Of a DNA stretch of 64,000 bases, positions 43,955-55,715 are shown one piece after another (position 1 is the first letter of the stretch; the number at the start of each line of letters is the position of its first letter). Position numbers and translations under genes: made by a program. The DNA is from Plantago major (Eukaryota; Streptophyta; Magnoliopsida; Lamiales; Plantaginaceae): positions 17,014,667-17,078,666 of the forward strand of contig CM048842.1 of assembly GCA_026545765.1 (NCBI GenBank). The letters run 5' to 3'. The notes beneath the pieces were generated by a model. It did no database searches, had not been told where the DNA came from, and was given only the letters and a program-made list of their open reading frames with translations.

Positions 43955-44573
43955 TCAACACCATTGCGGGCGGGCCATCAGGAGGTGACAGTAGGAATGC
44001 AAGAGAGCGGACAGCACAAAATCTTCGGAACAACGATAGAGCGTACGCTGCTCCAGCGATTCAGGGTACAAACGCTATATTTTTCGATGATAGTGAGATT
44101 CCTTTTCCTATGGCAGGAGGAGAGGACATTGATGATCCAGATGTTCCGCTAGTGGTTTCCTTGACCATCGCAACTTATCGAGTGAACAAGATTTTGGTAG
44201 ACACCGGGAGTTCCTCGAATATCATTTCCAAAAGAACACGACCAGATGGCCTAGGGAGAATCCAATATGAAAGGGTCCACACCTCTATACTGGATTTGAG
44301 GGGGAAATTCAACCTCGAAGTTTTATGTTGCATGTTTCGCTTGGTACTTTCCCAGAAAGAGTTACTCAGTTGGTCCGATTTGTAGTGGTGGATCGTACTT
44401 TCGACTACAACGCCATCTTTGGGCGCCCGGGGCTTAATCAATTCCGAGCTATCCCCTCCACTCTCCATAACAGAATGAAGTTTCCAACTCCCTTTGGAGT
44501 CGGAGAAGAGGTGGGAAACATCCGCGAAGCCTGGGAATGTTACATAATGTCCACAAGAAGAGCGTCCGCCCAC
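43855..44573 (+). pseudogene. Gypsy aspartic protease
   Basis: GVINTIAGGPSGGDSRNARER precedes the protease, followed by VPLVVSLTIATYRVNKILVDTGSSSNIIS, which contains the D-T-G active site. The frame shifts near 44310 and continues as LRGKFNLEV...FVVVDRTFDYNAIFGRPGLNQF in the next frame, the usual C-terminal part of gypsy proteases. It overlaps the start of the RT-containing frame. Confidence 0.85.
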
Positions 44574-45970
44574 GTGCTGGCGACCACCCTGACCCCTGGT
44601 CCGTCAGCGGTTCTTCCGGCTAAAAAGGAGAACCCGCAGATTGGAGTGGGGAGCCATAAAGAGAAGTTTCCTAGAACATTGCGAATCGAGCCTCTCAAGG
44701 AAATCGAGATTGTTGCTGGAAACCCGGATAAGAACACAATAATTGGGACCGAGATGACTGCAGAGGTAGAAATGAAGCTCATCGCTTGTCTCCGTGAAAA
44801 CAGCGATGTGTTTGCCTGGAGTACCGATGACTTGAAGGGGATTGACCCGAGGATCACTGTTCACCGTCTGAACATGGATCCCTCGATCAAGTACATCCGA
44901 CAGAAAAGGAAATATTTCGGTCCGGTCAAGGATGCCATCATATCCGCTGAAGTGGAGCGACTCCTGAAAGCAGGGCACATTGAAGAAGTCCGTTATTCTG
45001 ACTGGGTGTGTAACGTAGTCCTGGTAGAGAAGTCACCGGGCAAATGGCGGATGTGCAACGACTTCACTAGGTTGAACAAGTTCTGCCCAAAGGATCCGTA
45101 CCCTTGCCGCGGATAGATCAGTTGGTTGACTCCACCTCCGGATGTGCATTGTTGAGTTTCATGGACGCATACCAAGGTTTTTACCAAATCCGGATGGCCA
45201 AAGAAGACATCAAGAAAACAGCTTTCTTCGCTGCCGGGGGTGTATATTGCTTCAAGGTAATGCCCTTCGGATTGAAAAATGCGGGAGCCACTTACCAGCG
45301 CCTTGTGAATCATATGTTCAAGGACGAGATTGGGAAAACCATGGAAGTGTATGTGGACGACATGCTCGTCAAGCGCAAAACTGAAGAGCAACATGTGCAC
45401 CATTTGAACAAGTGCTTCGCTATCCTTAGGAAGTACGGAATGAAATTGAATCCCAGAAATGTACGCTCGAGTAAAAGGAGGGAAGTTCCTGCACATGGTT
45501 ACCGAGAGAGGATAAGCGCGAACCTCAAAAAGATCAAGGCAATCCTAGATCTGCCGCAACCAAAAACCCTCAATGAGGTACAACAACTCATAGGACGTCG
45601 GATGTCCTTAAGTCGTTTCATTTCACGATCCGCGGAGAAAAATCTCCCGTTCTTCAAAATCCTCCGGAAAGGAGAGAGCTTCGAGTGGACTGCGGAATGT
45701 TCTGAGGCTTTCGAGAAATTGAAAACGTACCTCCATTCCCCTCCACTGCTCTCCAAACCCGTCGAGGGAGAACCACTCTACCTCTACCTAGCTATCACGG
45801 AAGAGGCAATGAGTTCAGTGTTAGTACGAATTCAGGCTAACGATCACCTCCCAATCTACTATCTTAGCAAAGCCCTCATTGGAGAGACGAGATACATGAA
45901 GATTGAGAAACTTCAGATATGCTTTGGTTTACACCGCAAGACGGTTAAAACCATACTTCAAGTCTCATAA
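44325..45970 (+). pseudogene. Gypsy reverse transcriptase and first RNase H
   Basis: 44325-45116 contains the N-terminal RT region (DVFAWSTDDLKGIDPRITVHRLN, RLLKAGHIEEVRYSDWVCNVVLVEK, KWRMCNDFTRLNKFCPKDPYP). 45104-45970 continues with CALLSFMDAYQGFYQIRMAKED, FGLKNAGATYQRLVNHMF, the catalytic VYVDDMLVK, and the start of RNase H (YYLSKALIGETRYMKIEKL). The overlap of the two segments reflects one frameshift near 45110. VYVDDMLVK and the sequence around it are typical of the Tat lineage. Confidence 0.92.
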
Positions 45971-46049
45971 AGTTGTGGTACCGATCGATGAACCTTTGAA
46001 ACAGTCCTGAAAGCCCGACCACCGACGACTCTCTAAGTGGGCGATCGAA

Positions 46050-46800
46050 ATGAGTGAATACGACATTTGCTATCAGTTCACGCCCAAGAAAGCTCAAGTC
46101 CTCGCCGATTTCTTAGCGGAATATCCTGAGGCGGATTCAGAGAAGGGCCCAGACACACAGGCATTCGAATGTTTACTCACCAAGCAGGTTGGCCGGAAGC
46201 CAGTTCCGCCGCAGTTCAACCCAACAAACCTCGAAGACGCCTAGTTTATCAATCAATCTCTATCTACATCTTATGAGGAAACTCGAGTCAACCAGATGTT
46301 CCTTCTTGACGGTATGGCAAGCGAGTCCGTGCCTAACGACTCCGGACCCAAAAGCAGGGAAACCGAAGCACAGAGGTGGGAACCTCGGGAACCAGCAGGA
46401 GATCTCCAAGCCGAAAAACATCCTTCTGATACATGGATTGGAAGTGGACGGTTCCTCCACTGGAAGAGTCGGAGGGATTGGAATCTTCTTTAAGAGCCCC
46501 GATGGCGCGGAACTTGACTACGCGATATCCCTGGAGTTCAAAGTTACATCAGGCTGAATATGAAGCATTGATAGTTGGACTGCGACTGGCCAAATCCCTG
46601 CAAGTTCGGAAGCTCAAAGCTTTCACAGATTCGCAGCTCGTGGAAGCTCAATTTTCGGGAACTTTTGCCACAAAAGGTCATTTGATGATCAAGTATCTCG
46701 AGCTACTCAAGCAGGAAGCCAAGCACTTTGAGGAATTCACCCTAGAAAAGTTTGACAGAGCCTGGAATGAAAGAGCGGATGCCCTGGCAGCTTTGGACAC
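46050..46800 (+). pseudogene. Gypsy second (archaeal-type) RNase H
   Basis: After the RT-linked RNase H comes a second RNase H-like domain split over frames: LEVDGSSTGRVGGIGIFFKSPDG (near 46440-46510), then LHQAEYEALIVGLRLAKSLQVRKLKAFTDSQLVEAQFSG and WNERADALAALDT. A second RNase H between RT-RNase H and integrase is diagnostic of the Tat lineage. MSEYDICYQFTPKKAQVLADFLAEYP at 46050-46130 is the connecting segment. Confidence 0.88.
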
Positions 46801-48191
46801 AAGGAGAGTGATTTTACTCACTGTTATTGACTTATCCGTCATGAGTCTCAATTCCGCCGTCATGGTAACTGACACGGGCGGAAATTGGATGACTGACATC
46901 TGGAATTACCTCAAGGACGGATCTCTTCCAGTTGATCCGAAGGAATCAAGGAGCGTCCAATGTAGAGCAAACAGGTACTTTATACTGGGGGAAGATTTGT
47001 ACAAGAGATCATTTGCAGGAACCCATTTGCGGTGCTTGAGCCCGCAAGAATCAAAGATCGTATAGAGGAGATACAATGAGTCATGAAGTCATTCGGGAAG
47101 GACTCTCGCCGTAAAATTATAATGACAAGGCTATTATCGCCTAGTATTAATAAAGATTCCGACCACGCCTAAGTGCCTCGATTGCCAATACTATGCGAAT
47201 ATTCCACATCGTCTGATGCATCCTATGATTCGCTAATCATAGCGCGGTCCATTCGACCAATGGGGCATCGACATAGTCGGACCGATCCCGAGAGGCACCC
47301 AAAGCAGTAGGTTCGATTGTGGTGTTGAATATTTTACCAAATGGGTAGAAGTCGAGGTCGTAACCATTACGTAGATTCGAAAGTGACCTTTATCCGGAAG
47401 AATATCATCTCATTTGCTCGCCAGATTCTCGACTCGAACAATGGTGCCCAGCTCGTGACATAGGCTCAAGGAATGGTCAAGGCCCTTCAAAATCAAGCAA
47501 CGTTTTACATCTGTTGGATACCCGCAAGACAATGGACAGGCTGAGTCCACAAACAAAATAATATTCAAGATCCTCGAGAAGCGGTTAAGAATTTCACAAG
47601 AAAGTCAGCGACAACCCGAAGGCGTATATGGGCTCATCGCACCACCGCATCGGATCGCACCAAAGAAACTCCATTCGCCAGGTATACGGCTCGAGGCGCT
47701 ATACCGTCCGAGATTTCCGCTGAGACTTTGAGGATCTAAGAGTTCAAGGCATTGCAAACCATGAAGCTCGGATATTCGACCAGACATGCTCGAATGTAAA
47801 AGGTCCGAGGTAATCGCGAATATCCATAGTATCGTGCAACCACGCCTCAACCTACAACAGGAACGTTCGAGCGACTAACTTGCAAATCGGAGACTTAGTG
47901 CTTCGACGAGCCGACATTTTGAAGAATATTGGAAAACTCAAGCCCAAGTGGGAAGGACCCTACAAGATTGTCGGAGCAAGAGTGAATGGGAGTTATGAAT
48001 TAGAAGATGGGAACGGACATCCCCTCAAGCGTCCGTGGAATGCTAGAAACCTTCGGTTCTACGATAGAGATGATATCGGATCTCCGTCAGGTCGATTGGT
48101 CATCTCAGATTCCAACTATTTATTACACGGAACTCTGCCAGTTCTGTTTTTTTATCCTTTTGTCATTGGCCATAGAGCCCGCAAGTTGTAA
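46801..48191 (+). pseudogene. Gypsy integrase (heavily decayed)
   Basis: The zinc-binding part is near 46980-47230 (RCLSPQESKIV, CLDCQYYANIPHR). The core is seen as FDQWGIDIVGPIPRG and VEYFTKWVEVEVV at about 47250-47370, with later fragments AQLVT and QDNGQAEST-like in other frames. The C-terminus is clear at 47880-48191: LQIGDLVLRRADILKNIGKLKPKWEGPYKI, ending at a stop at 48189-48191. 47060-47870 contains many stops. 48192-49350 after it is non-coding. Confidence 0.82.
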
Positions 48192-49351
48192 TTGAATTTC
48201 CGGCAAATCAATACAACCTCTATCTTTCGATTTGTGATTTTTCGATTTATGCATCTGAGATTTAACGTTCGTTTAACAACAAGAAGGAAAGCAAGGGATT
48301 TTATTCATACAAAGACGAATTATACATAATCCTGTCTGTGAAACTTACAATCTCGAATCTTTATCCAGATCTACAGACGCAATACATAATCTATTGAGAG
48401 AGTCTCCGGAGATACGTCATCTTCCGTCGAGACTATTCCTCCGATAGGACACTTCTTCACCCACTCACTACTTCTGGGAAAACTGTAGATCTGATATCCC
48501 TGCACAATACAAGATGTTTTAATAAGTCAGAAATTCTACGACATTCTCTATAGATCCCGCGCACAATGTGCCTGGAAACATCAGAATCGTGAGTAAGTGA
48601 TAGACACTGGGAACCTCATGCATATAAGCAAATTGCACGGACACATCTATCGTGTCCGACATCAAAACTCGGATCTATACGGATTCGACGATTGGTCGAC
48701 GGTGATCCACCCACAAGAACTCCTCGGAAGAAAAAGCTCCTAAAGGGTGGATCACCAGACAACCAATAAGATAGTCCGCTTTCTAACCTATGTGTCTCAG
48801 ACGATACCGAGATCTATGCTTTTCGATGACCGATCTTCAATCTTCCCCTAGATTCCACGCCACTCTCAAGCTCAGGATGAACGCCGACTTGAGAGTGGAC
48901 GGGAGTCATGAGGGGGAAACTATTCAAGAAATCATCTTCTTGCTATTGAGTGGATATGGAAATTGGAAGTTGGATTTGCACGACCAAGGCCAAGAGGGAT
49001 CCGGAGTATTTATAGAAGTAACGAACCAATAGGCGTCGACACGCCGTAACTTCGACGCTGACAATGGGCTTAAACTATTCATTCGGGTTGAATGTCAGCC
49101 GCATGTGTTTATCCAATCAAGCCTAAACAAGCCCATCAACCACGTCCGAGTTTGTTGGTCATCCTACAAAGATATGAGCGTCAATATAATCCGACGACGC
49201 ACGAGTGAAAAAAAGGTGGTGATCTCATCCGATGAAAAATAGTTCGAATTTTATAGACAAAATTATCCGAACATTTACATACAAGAAGTACAATCTGAAA
49301 AGGTCCAAGGATAAGTACATACTTCCACGGGGCATACCCCGCGTTGTTCCT

Positions 49352-51480
49352 TCACCAGATTCCGGAAGTCGAGCCTTGGGACTCCGAGCCACCACCTCGG
49401 CCTACCGAGCTTGTCACGATTCGGATCCTCCTACGGATCAACTTCATCGTCCGCTCCCTCTCTTCCTCGGCTAACCTCCTATCTATTCCCGGACATCGAG
49501 GGGGATCGCCTTCAAAATCAAGGATGATCGGGTCATCCGCGGTCCCTGTACCCGGGTAAATCGGTGGATGCATGTGCCCACAAGCACAGTTTACCCAATG
49601 CTGATATTCCTCGTCATCAGATTCCGACATCCTGGAGAACGCCGTCTTTTGTGGAAGGCTAGAGTGGATAAAACAAAAGACAGAGTGGAGAAGGGTACAG
49701 TAGTGAAAAAGGAGGAATTACCACACCCTTATTAATAGTCGCGACGGGTCCTTAAGATCTCCCCACTTGTCGATCATCCGACGACTGGGAAGATGAAAAG
49801 ACGCAGTCATAATGACTATTTCACTGTTTCACCTTCCCCCTTCTAGAAGAATTACGCATCCCAAAGAGCGAACGGTCCGAGGATCGGAAAGATGATAGTT
49901 TGATTTGTACATCAGACGCCATCTACAACGATCCATGCTCTTAAGAGATGTGTAATTTATGATAACTCAGCATATGAATGACAGATAAAAAGGAAACAAA
50001 GAAGAGAGCAAGTAATAATTCGGAAGCATAGGAGGTTTAGCTCCTCCGCATCATCAAAAGATACAAATCCAATGTAAAATTCAGAAGTATAGAATTTCAA
50101 CGGGCATACCTGACTTCTCACCGAGGTCTTGGCTTGGACCAGCTTCACCAGCTTGGGGCGGATCGATAGGGGGCGTGTTAGAGACGGCTTGCACAGCAAG
50201 GGATTCAACAAGATTGAACAAGTTGAAATCCGCGGGAAGGCCAACGACCCGGCAAGGCAGGAAGAACCACTTCTTTAGGAAATCCCGGTAATTATCGAAA
50301 GGTACAAAGCATACCTTTCAGAGGGCATCCGGGACCCACATCGGGAGGAAGGGCCCGCCATTTTGAATCTCGATCTCACCCTCCTCGGTGACTAGTTCCG
50401 CAAACTCACACGCGGCCAACTGTTCATCCGAGACACTGTCGACAGGGACCTCCACACCATTAGCATCCGCAGAACGGATTAACCCTTCCGCCTTCCAGTC
50501 GAAGTCCGGTGGAAGTAGTCCCTTGGACTGCAGCTGCCCGATAGCGGACATGAACCCATCCAGGCGGGAGGCATCGGATTTGTCCGTCGTCAAGAACTTG
50601 AAGGAGTCGGACTCCATGAAGTCACGACCAGCCTGAAGATGGGCATATTGGAGGCCTCCGAGCAGTATATCCTTGGAATCCAGAAAAGCCTTCATCGACT
50701 TGTCGATAAAGTTCTCCTGCCAGTCGAGGTCCGCCTTGATTTCTTCCCACCGCCTTCACTATGGAACTTCACTTCTTGCTCTTTCAGTTGCATCTCCAAC
50801 TGCTTCACCTTCTCCACCTCATCCGCGGATGTGGCCACAGCCTTGTGGAGGTCCTCCTCAATAGTAGAGCGTTCGCCGGCCTTCCATTGCATGGCCCTGA
50901 CGAAACATCCGAGCTGCAAGAAGTCCGCAAGAATGTAAGTTACATTTCTATCATACTAAGAACAAGCCAAGGAGATCATCGAAAGATTACTTACCCGCTG
51001 GTATAGCCCATCCAGCCCTCCGACCCGCTCAACCTCAGGGAGTCCGCAAGCCACTGCATTCTTATCAAGAGCAAATTTTGGTCAAGTGTGACATGGACAA
51101 TTGCTGCCTCTTTGCCTCAGGGGAGCCTCGAGGTTGCTCCTCTCTTGCGCCCGAGGTAATAGCGCCCCAGACAACACCTCCTGCTGTGGTCCGCAGCAGC
51201 AGGCTCGACTTTGAAGCAAGGCGCCCGAGTGGCAGGGGCTTTGCCCTTGTCGGGCACCGCCAAGGCCTAAGAATCCTCTCCAGCCTTGTTCCGCCTTTCT
51301 TCCTCCGCGGCAAACATCAAGGCATTCTTCGATCCATATAGGAAGACCATGAAGTGTTGATGATTTTGGTCCTCTGACCAGCGGCGACCTCCAAGGCTTG
51401 CTGCTCCCTCTGCAACCTTTTCTTTTCACGGAGCATCGACATGATGTAGTCGAACCAGTGAGCTGCACAATAAACCCAAG
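49352..51480 (-). pseudogene. Antisense extra gene of the gypsy element
   Basis: Opposite-strand coding sequence lies between pol and the missing 3' LTR, as is known for some Tat-lineage elements. Pieces, in - strand order: WFDYIMSMLREKKRLQREQQALE (about 51475-51390), GLPEVERVGGLDGLYQ, a GT-AG intron at 50914-50994 (81 bp), then LGCFVRAMQWKAGERSTIEEDLHKAV with predicted coiled coil, SMKAFLDSKDILLGGLQYAHLQAG...SDEQLAACEFAEL to a stop at 50318, and an acidic DDEEYQHWVNCACGHMHPPIYPG segment at 49352-49630. The function is unknown; the charged coiled coil is the main visible feature. At least two frameshifts. 49631-50317 may hold further exons or introns. Confidence 0.6.
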
Positions 51481-53480
51481 GCGTCAGATACAGATATGTT
51501 AAAGAAGAATAACCAGAATTGCGGAAATACGTAATCAAAACAGAGTATCCCGAAGAAGAAAGAGCACGAAGTTTCAAGTCAACAAATCCTTTCGATGATG
51601 TCCATCTTCCACTTCTCCCCAAATCAATTTCTCGAACTAGGGTTAGGGTTTTATTCTCTACTTTCCCCCAAACCAATTCTCGATCATGATCAAAACATGA
51701 TTCTCCTCCATTCTTTGGAACTCGTTGCTTTGTTTCTTCGTTCAAGGTCGGCGGTAGGTTGTTGTCACCGCTTAAGTAAAGCATGTATAGGATATATGGT
51801 GGAGTTTCATAAGGGCTTAAAAAGCTTTCAGTGGGGTTAGTGAAAGGTATGGAAAAGGGATTCAGAAAAGTGAGCACTATTAATCATTTTCATGTTGCTG
51901 ACAAATAAGGACTCAAGGGTAGAAGTGTTCAAACGGTTGCACACAGGACTTAAATTAGAGTAGCAAGAAAACTCACTCATCAAAGTAGCATGGGTCGTGT
52001 TAGGTCAGAGCATATATTCAGCAAAGTAGCGAGGCATGAAAACAAATCCACAGCCCCTCATCTTAGTCATAATTTACACTTAGTACTCTTCCACAGATCA
52101 CCCCTTTTTTTTTTTTAAAGTCAAGTAACCCTAGACGTAACAGATAAAAGTAAATCTAGTTCTTAGACGTAATTAACTATAACTTGACTAAGTACGAATA
52201 TTTAAAAGCTACTACAGACCAAGCAAGTTAGCATGCAGTAGTCAAATCAAATTATTCCCCCAAACCTAGCAGAGAGCAGATAGGAAACTAGGAAAGTAAA
52301 GAAGAAAAAAGAAAGATACTCCCCTCTCGGTGTTGTACTTCCATGCTTGTTCATTTAATTCCTCCTCCGCATATCATCTTGGTCTCCTCAGTGCATCGCC
52401 ACGAGCTCCACAAAGAGTTTATTCATCTTGCAATGGGTATTCTCCTTCGCTCTTCCATGGTACCTAGGCTCAAAAGTGTGTGAGATAGCATGTTTGGGCT
52501 GAACTCTGGACTATAGCTTACATGCAAATCTCATGGGGTTTTCCTCCCCCAAACCTGATGTTTGGTACAACATGTATGTGAATTCCAGCTTGTGATAAGT
52601 CAATAGCTACTTCAAATCAATGCATGAACTAGGCATGTAGCACAAATTCTCATATTGTGTCAAGCATCAAAGTGAAGAGCATATTGCAATGAAAATTCCA
52701 TCCAATGAGCATACGATAATGCAAACATGTTTCCTAAGCATAATTTTTCAAGTAAAGATCATGTGAGCATGTAATCAAAGGAGAAAAGGGTCGACAAGGG
52801 GATTTGTTCTATTGAGACATTGAACACATGGTGAACAAGAATAAAAACCCTCAAATTCTCAATCAATTTGTCAAATCTCAACCAAGGCAAGTGTTAATAA
52901 GGTGAACACTAGAAGTAAGCATGTATCCACATATCCCAAACATAATCAATTCAATCAATTGAAGCATATAATTGCATAGCACTCAAGAACCAAGAAGAAA
53001 GTGCAAGCAAAAAGTAAGGATAAAAACTTGAATTTGAAGATGTTATAAAGATAATATTGAGTAGAGATCACTTACTTGGTGTTGTCGATAGATGGGCAAG
53101 CTAGGAATGCAATAGGTACGATGAAATTATAGAGCAAATGAAGAATTTTGAAGAATGAAGTGGGGAGACAAAATCTCTTTTGGGGTTCAAAAAGGGAGAA
53201 GAAGTGAGTTGCAGGCAGCTCACTGTGGTCGCCAGTCGACCGCGATGAGGCTGCTGCCTCACTGCTTTTTCTTTCGCGAGATTTTGCATTTTCTCGAGTC
53301 TTTTGGTTTTTTCGTTTTTTGAAATGCAACAAATGATCTTAAGTAATGAATTAAGAAATTTTAAAAAGCTTAAAAAAATTTTTGAAAAGATGTTTGGTGC
53401 GGAAATCGAGAAAAGACGAAAAAACAAAAATGCAAATGCAAGTGCAATAATTAAACATGATGGGTTGCCTCCCAAGAAGC
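51481..53480. other. Non-coding retroelement sequence
   Basis: 51590-51880 may be untranslated sequence of the antisense gene. From about 51.9 kb the sequence appears to belong to the - strand gypsy element to the right: the - strand of about 53455-53490 carries the conserved AAGCGCTTCTTGGGAGGCAA block common in plant Athila-like elements. Palindrome-like GC-rich words lie at 53218-53253. The exact junction between the two elements and the left terminus of the right-hand one were not found. Confidence 0.4.
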
Positions 53481-54016
53481 GCTTGTTTTAGGTCTTATAG
53501 CTCGACCCTTGTTCAGAGATGACCTTAGGATGGATGCATGTGGCCTAAGTTAGGTCCATCCACCCATCTTCACCTTCCAGCAGCGTTCTTGTTTCTCATC
53601 CTTGTTGGAGGGTTTCAATTGATGTTAGGTCCATTAACCCATTCCCAGTTCTTGTTAATTTTCCTGCCGAACTCACGACTCAGCTCTCTCCTTCTTGGTA
53701 TCATCCTCTTCTTCCTTCGTAGCTGGAGAATGATTTGCTCGATGAAGAAGTTATCGTCATCCTTAGTGTACTCGTGGATATGATCTCTCTTATGAATGTA
53801 TCCAATCCTTCTTTCGAGCACACTTATATCACCCATGGCCGATCACCGAACTCCTTAACTCCCATTCCTTTAAGTACTATCTCAGATCGATCCCACTCGA
53901 TCGATTGATCTCCATCGAACAACCGTTTTCACCATTCGCTGCAAACCCATGGCCTTCCTTCGACTTCATTGATGTGTCCCCGAGATCTTTGAGAATGAAT
54001 GCTAGTTTAATCAAGT

Positions 54017-54637
54017 TTACGAGAACCTTCCAATCATGGGGATAATTCGGAGTAAGTGGATTTCCAATGATTGGTCCCTTTCCGTATAAGGCATGATATA
54101 ACAATCGTGAATAACGAATTCAATTTCTTCTAATTTCCTTACGAGGTCGGGTTCATGGGTAGTAGTACTAGTAATGCAAGTAACGACAGATGATATAGAA
54201 ACAGGATCAATTAAAGTATAGGACACAGAAAGCTTACCTGTTTGTCGCCTACTTCGAAGGTGTGGTGGGATATATGGTTCACGGCCTTGTGAAGGCCACC
54301 CATCGATCTTCAAACTCCCACAATCCTCCTGTTTACTAGCTTCGAGTACTTGATAGTTCCCTCGAGTATCTTCTTGCTCGGTGTATGCCTCTTCTTCCAT
54401 AGAATTGGTCCATTGAGCTTCGGTTCTTACGAGTGGTTTGATATCTTCTACCTCTGTCTCAGTCAATTCCTCCATACTCTCCATTTGTTTTCCGCATTCA
54501 ACTTCGACATGTTCAGTTTTCATCATCTCTTCTTCCTCCCCAACCATTATCTCGGTTGCTTCAAGTAGTCTCCTCATAACTTCTCCCAGGTCGACAGAAG
54601 TAGCATTGATATCCAGATCCAATACTTGATTATCCAC
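54017..54637 (-). CDS. Acidic protein-coding segment of the - strand gypsy element
   Basis: A 206-residue open segment, strongly acidic in its first half (EVMRRLLEATEIMVGEEEEMMK...) with REPYIPPHLRSRRQ near the middle. Position and strand place it downstream of the gag segment at 54916-55263. IPPHL and charged composition resemble the C-terminal gag region of Athila-like elements, but I do not recognise a defined domain. It may be the gag tail in a shifted frame. Confidence 0.4.
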   Translation of the reverse strand: MDNQVLDLDINATSVDLGEVMRRLLEATEIMVGEEEEMMKTEHVEVECGKQMESMEELTETEVEDIKPLVRTEAQWTNSMEEEAYTEQEDTRGNYQVLEASKQEDCGSLKIDGWPSQGREPYIPPHLRSRRQTGKLSVSYTLIDPVSISSVVTCITSTTTHEPDLVRKLEEIEFVIHDCYIMPYTERDQSLEIHLLRIIPMIGRFS

Positions 54638-54915
54638 CCTTTCTACTACCTCTTCACTCGCACCTTTGATGCTCTTCTCTTATCCAGATACTTAGAAGTC
54701 TCATTACTCTTCCCCATGGATCATTGTGCTTCCTCCTCTATCGCAGCTACTATCCTTACTTCTTCCACGGGCTCCATTTTGTTGAAAATCTCATTCTCCT
54801 TCACCGCCACCCTATACCTCGAGTTCTCAGCAACACTTGCACAAGCTCCCAACACTTGCTTCGCAGAGCTCCCCATAAATGATCCCTTCAGAGCTACGTC
54901 TATAAGATCTCTAAA

Positions 54916-55263
54916 TTATTCTCTTACTCCTAAGTAGAAATACTCACATAGATGTCGTGAAGTGAACTGATGTTGGGGGCAGTTGTATTGCATCTCCTCA
55001 AACCTTTCCCATGCGTCATGAAAAGATTCATTCGGTTTTTGAGTGAAAGTGGATATCATTCTCCTTTCTCTCATAACCATTGCAAGTCCCAGAAACATCT
55101 TCAAGAACAGACTTCTCAGCTCATCCCACTCACTAACCTCTTCTTTAATTGAATCTATCCATATTTTTGTGCTCCCTCCAAAGGTTTTGATGAAGAACCG
55201 TAATTTCACCACCATCGCTAACCCCTTCGGAAATTGCTCGACGATAGACTCGAATGTGTACAT
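54916..55263 (-). pseudogene. Gypsy gag (retrotransposon gag domain) on - strand
   Basis: Reads AMVVKLRFFIKTFGGSTKIWIDSIKEEVSEWDELRSLFLKMFLG, then RRMISTFTQKPNESFHDAWERFEEMQYNCPQHQF. ESFHDAWERFEEM...CPQH is the conserved core of gag in Athila-type gypsy elements. It lies about 450 bp downstream of the PBS on the - strand, as expected for gag. The N-terminus is not in a single frame with this segment. No protease, RT or integrase from this element is seen, so it is internally deleted or a large non-autonomous derivative. Confidence 0.8.
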
Positions 55264-55693
55264 GAACTTGCATTCATTTTCTCCTTCTCTTCCTTCGAAT
55301 TTTGGTAATGTTAATCAGAGTTGGATCAAACCCGTACTCCCTTACATGCGGTTGGATTCGAATTCCACTCCATCTTGGTTTCGGCATACTGATCTCTCTG
55401 ATAGTTCTTTCGTTTTCAAACTCCATCTTCCTTAAAAAATGAGCTTACGCACAGAAATAAAATAATATAATAATAAAGCATATAAACATATTTTTAGTTT
55501 TTTGATAAGAAAATAAACAAATACGAAAAAGAAAATATTTTTAGGTTTTTTGTTGTGGAAATCGATTCCCACAGGTTATATATATATTTTTTGGGTTTAT
55601 GTTGTACGAATTGAAAGACAGTGCGTAAAGTAAAACAAAAGAAAGGATTCAACTTATCTCGGATGATCGAAACTTGCTTGAGCGGTCAAGTGA

Positions 55694-55711
55694 CCCCGGC
55701 AGCGGCACCAA
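55694..55711 (-). promoter_or_regulatory. Primer-binding site of the - strand gypsy element
   Basis: On the - strand the sequence is TTGGTGCCGCTGCCGGGG, very close to the TTTGGCGCCGTTGCCGGGG-type site of Athila-like elements. It lies four bases inside the LTR boundary at 55716 and fixes that LTR as the element's 5' LTR. Confidence 0.88.
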
Positions 55712-55715
55712 ATTT

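Noticed and set aside
48192..49350. 3' LTR of the gypsy element just after pol
   Set aside because: No similarity to 41251-42109 and no CAACA end or polypurine tract at the expected places.
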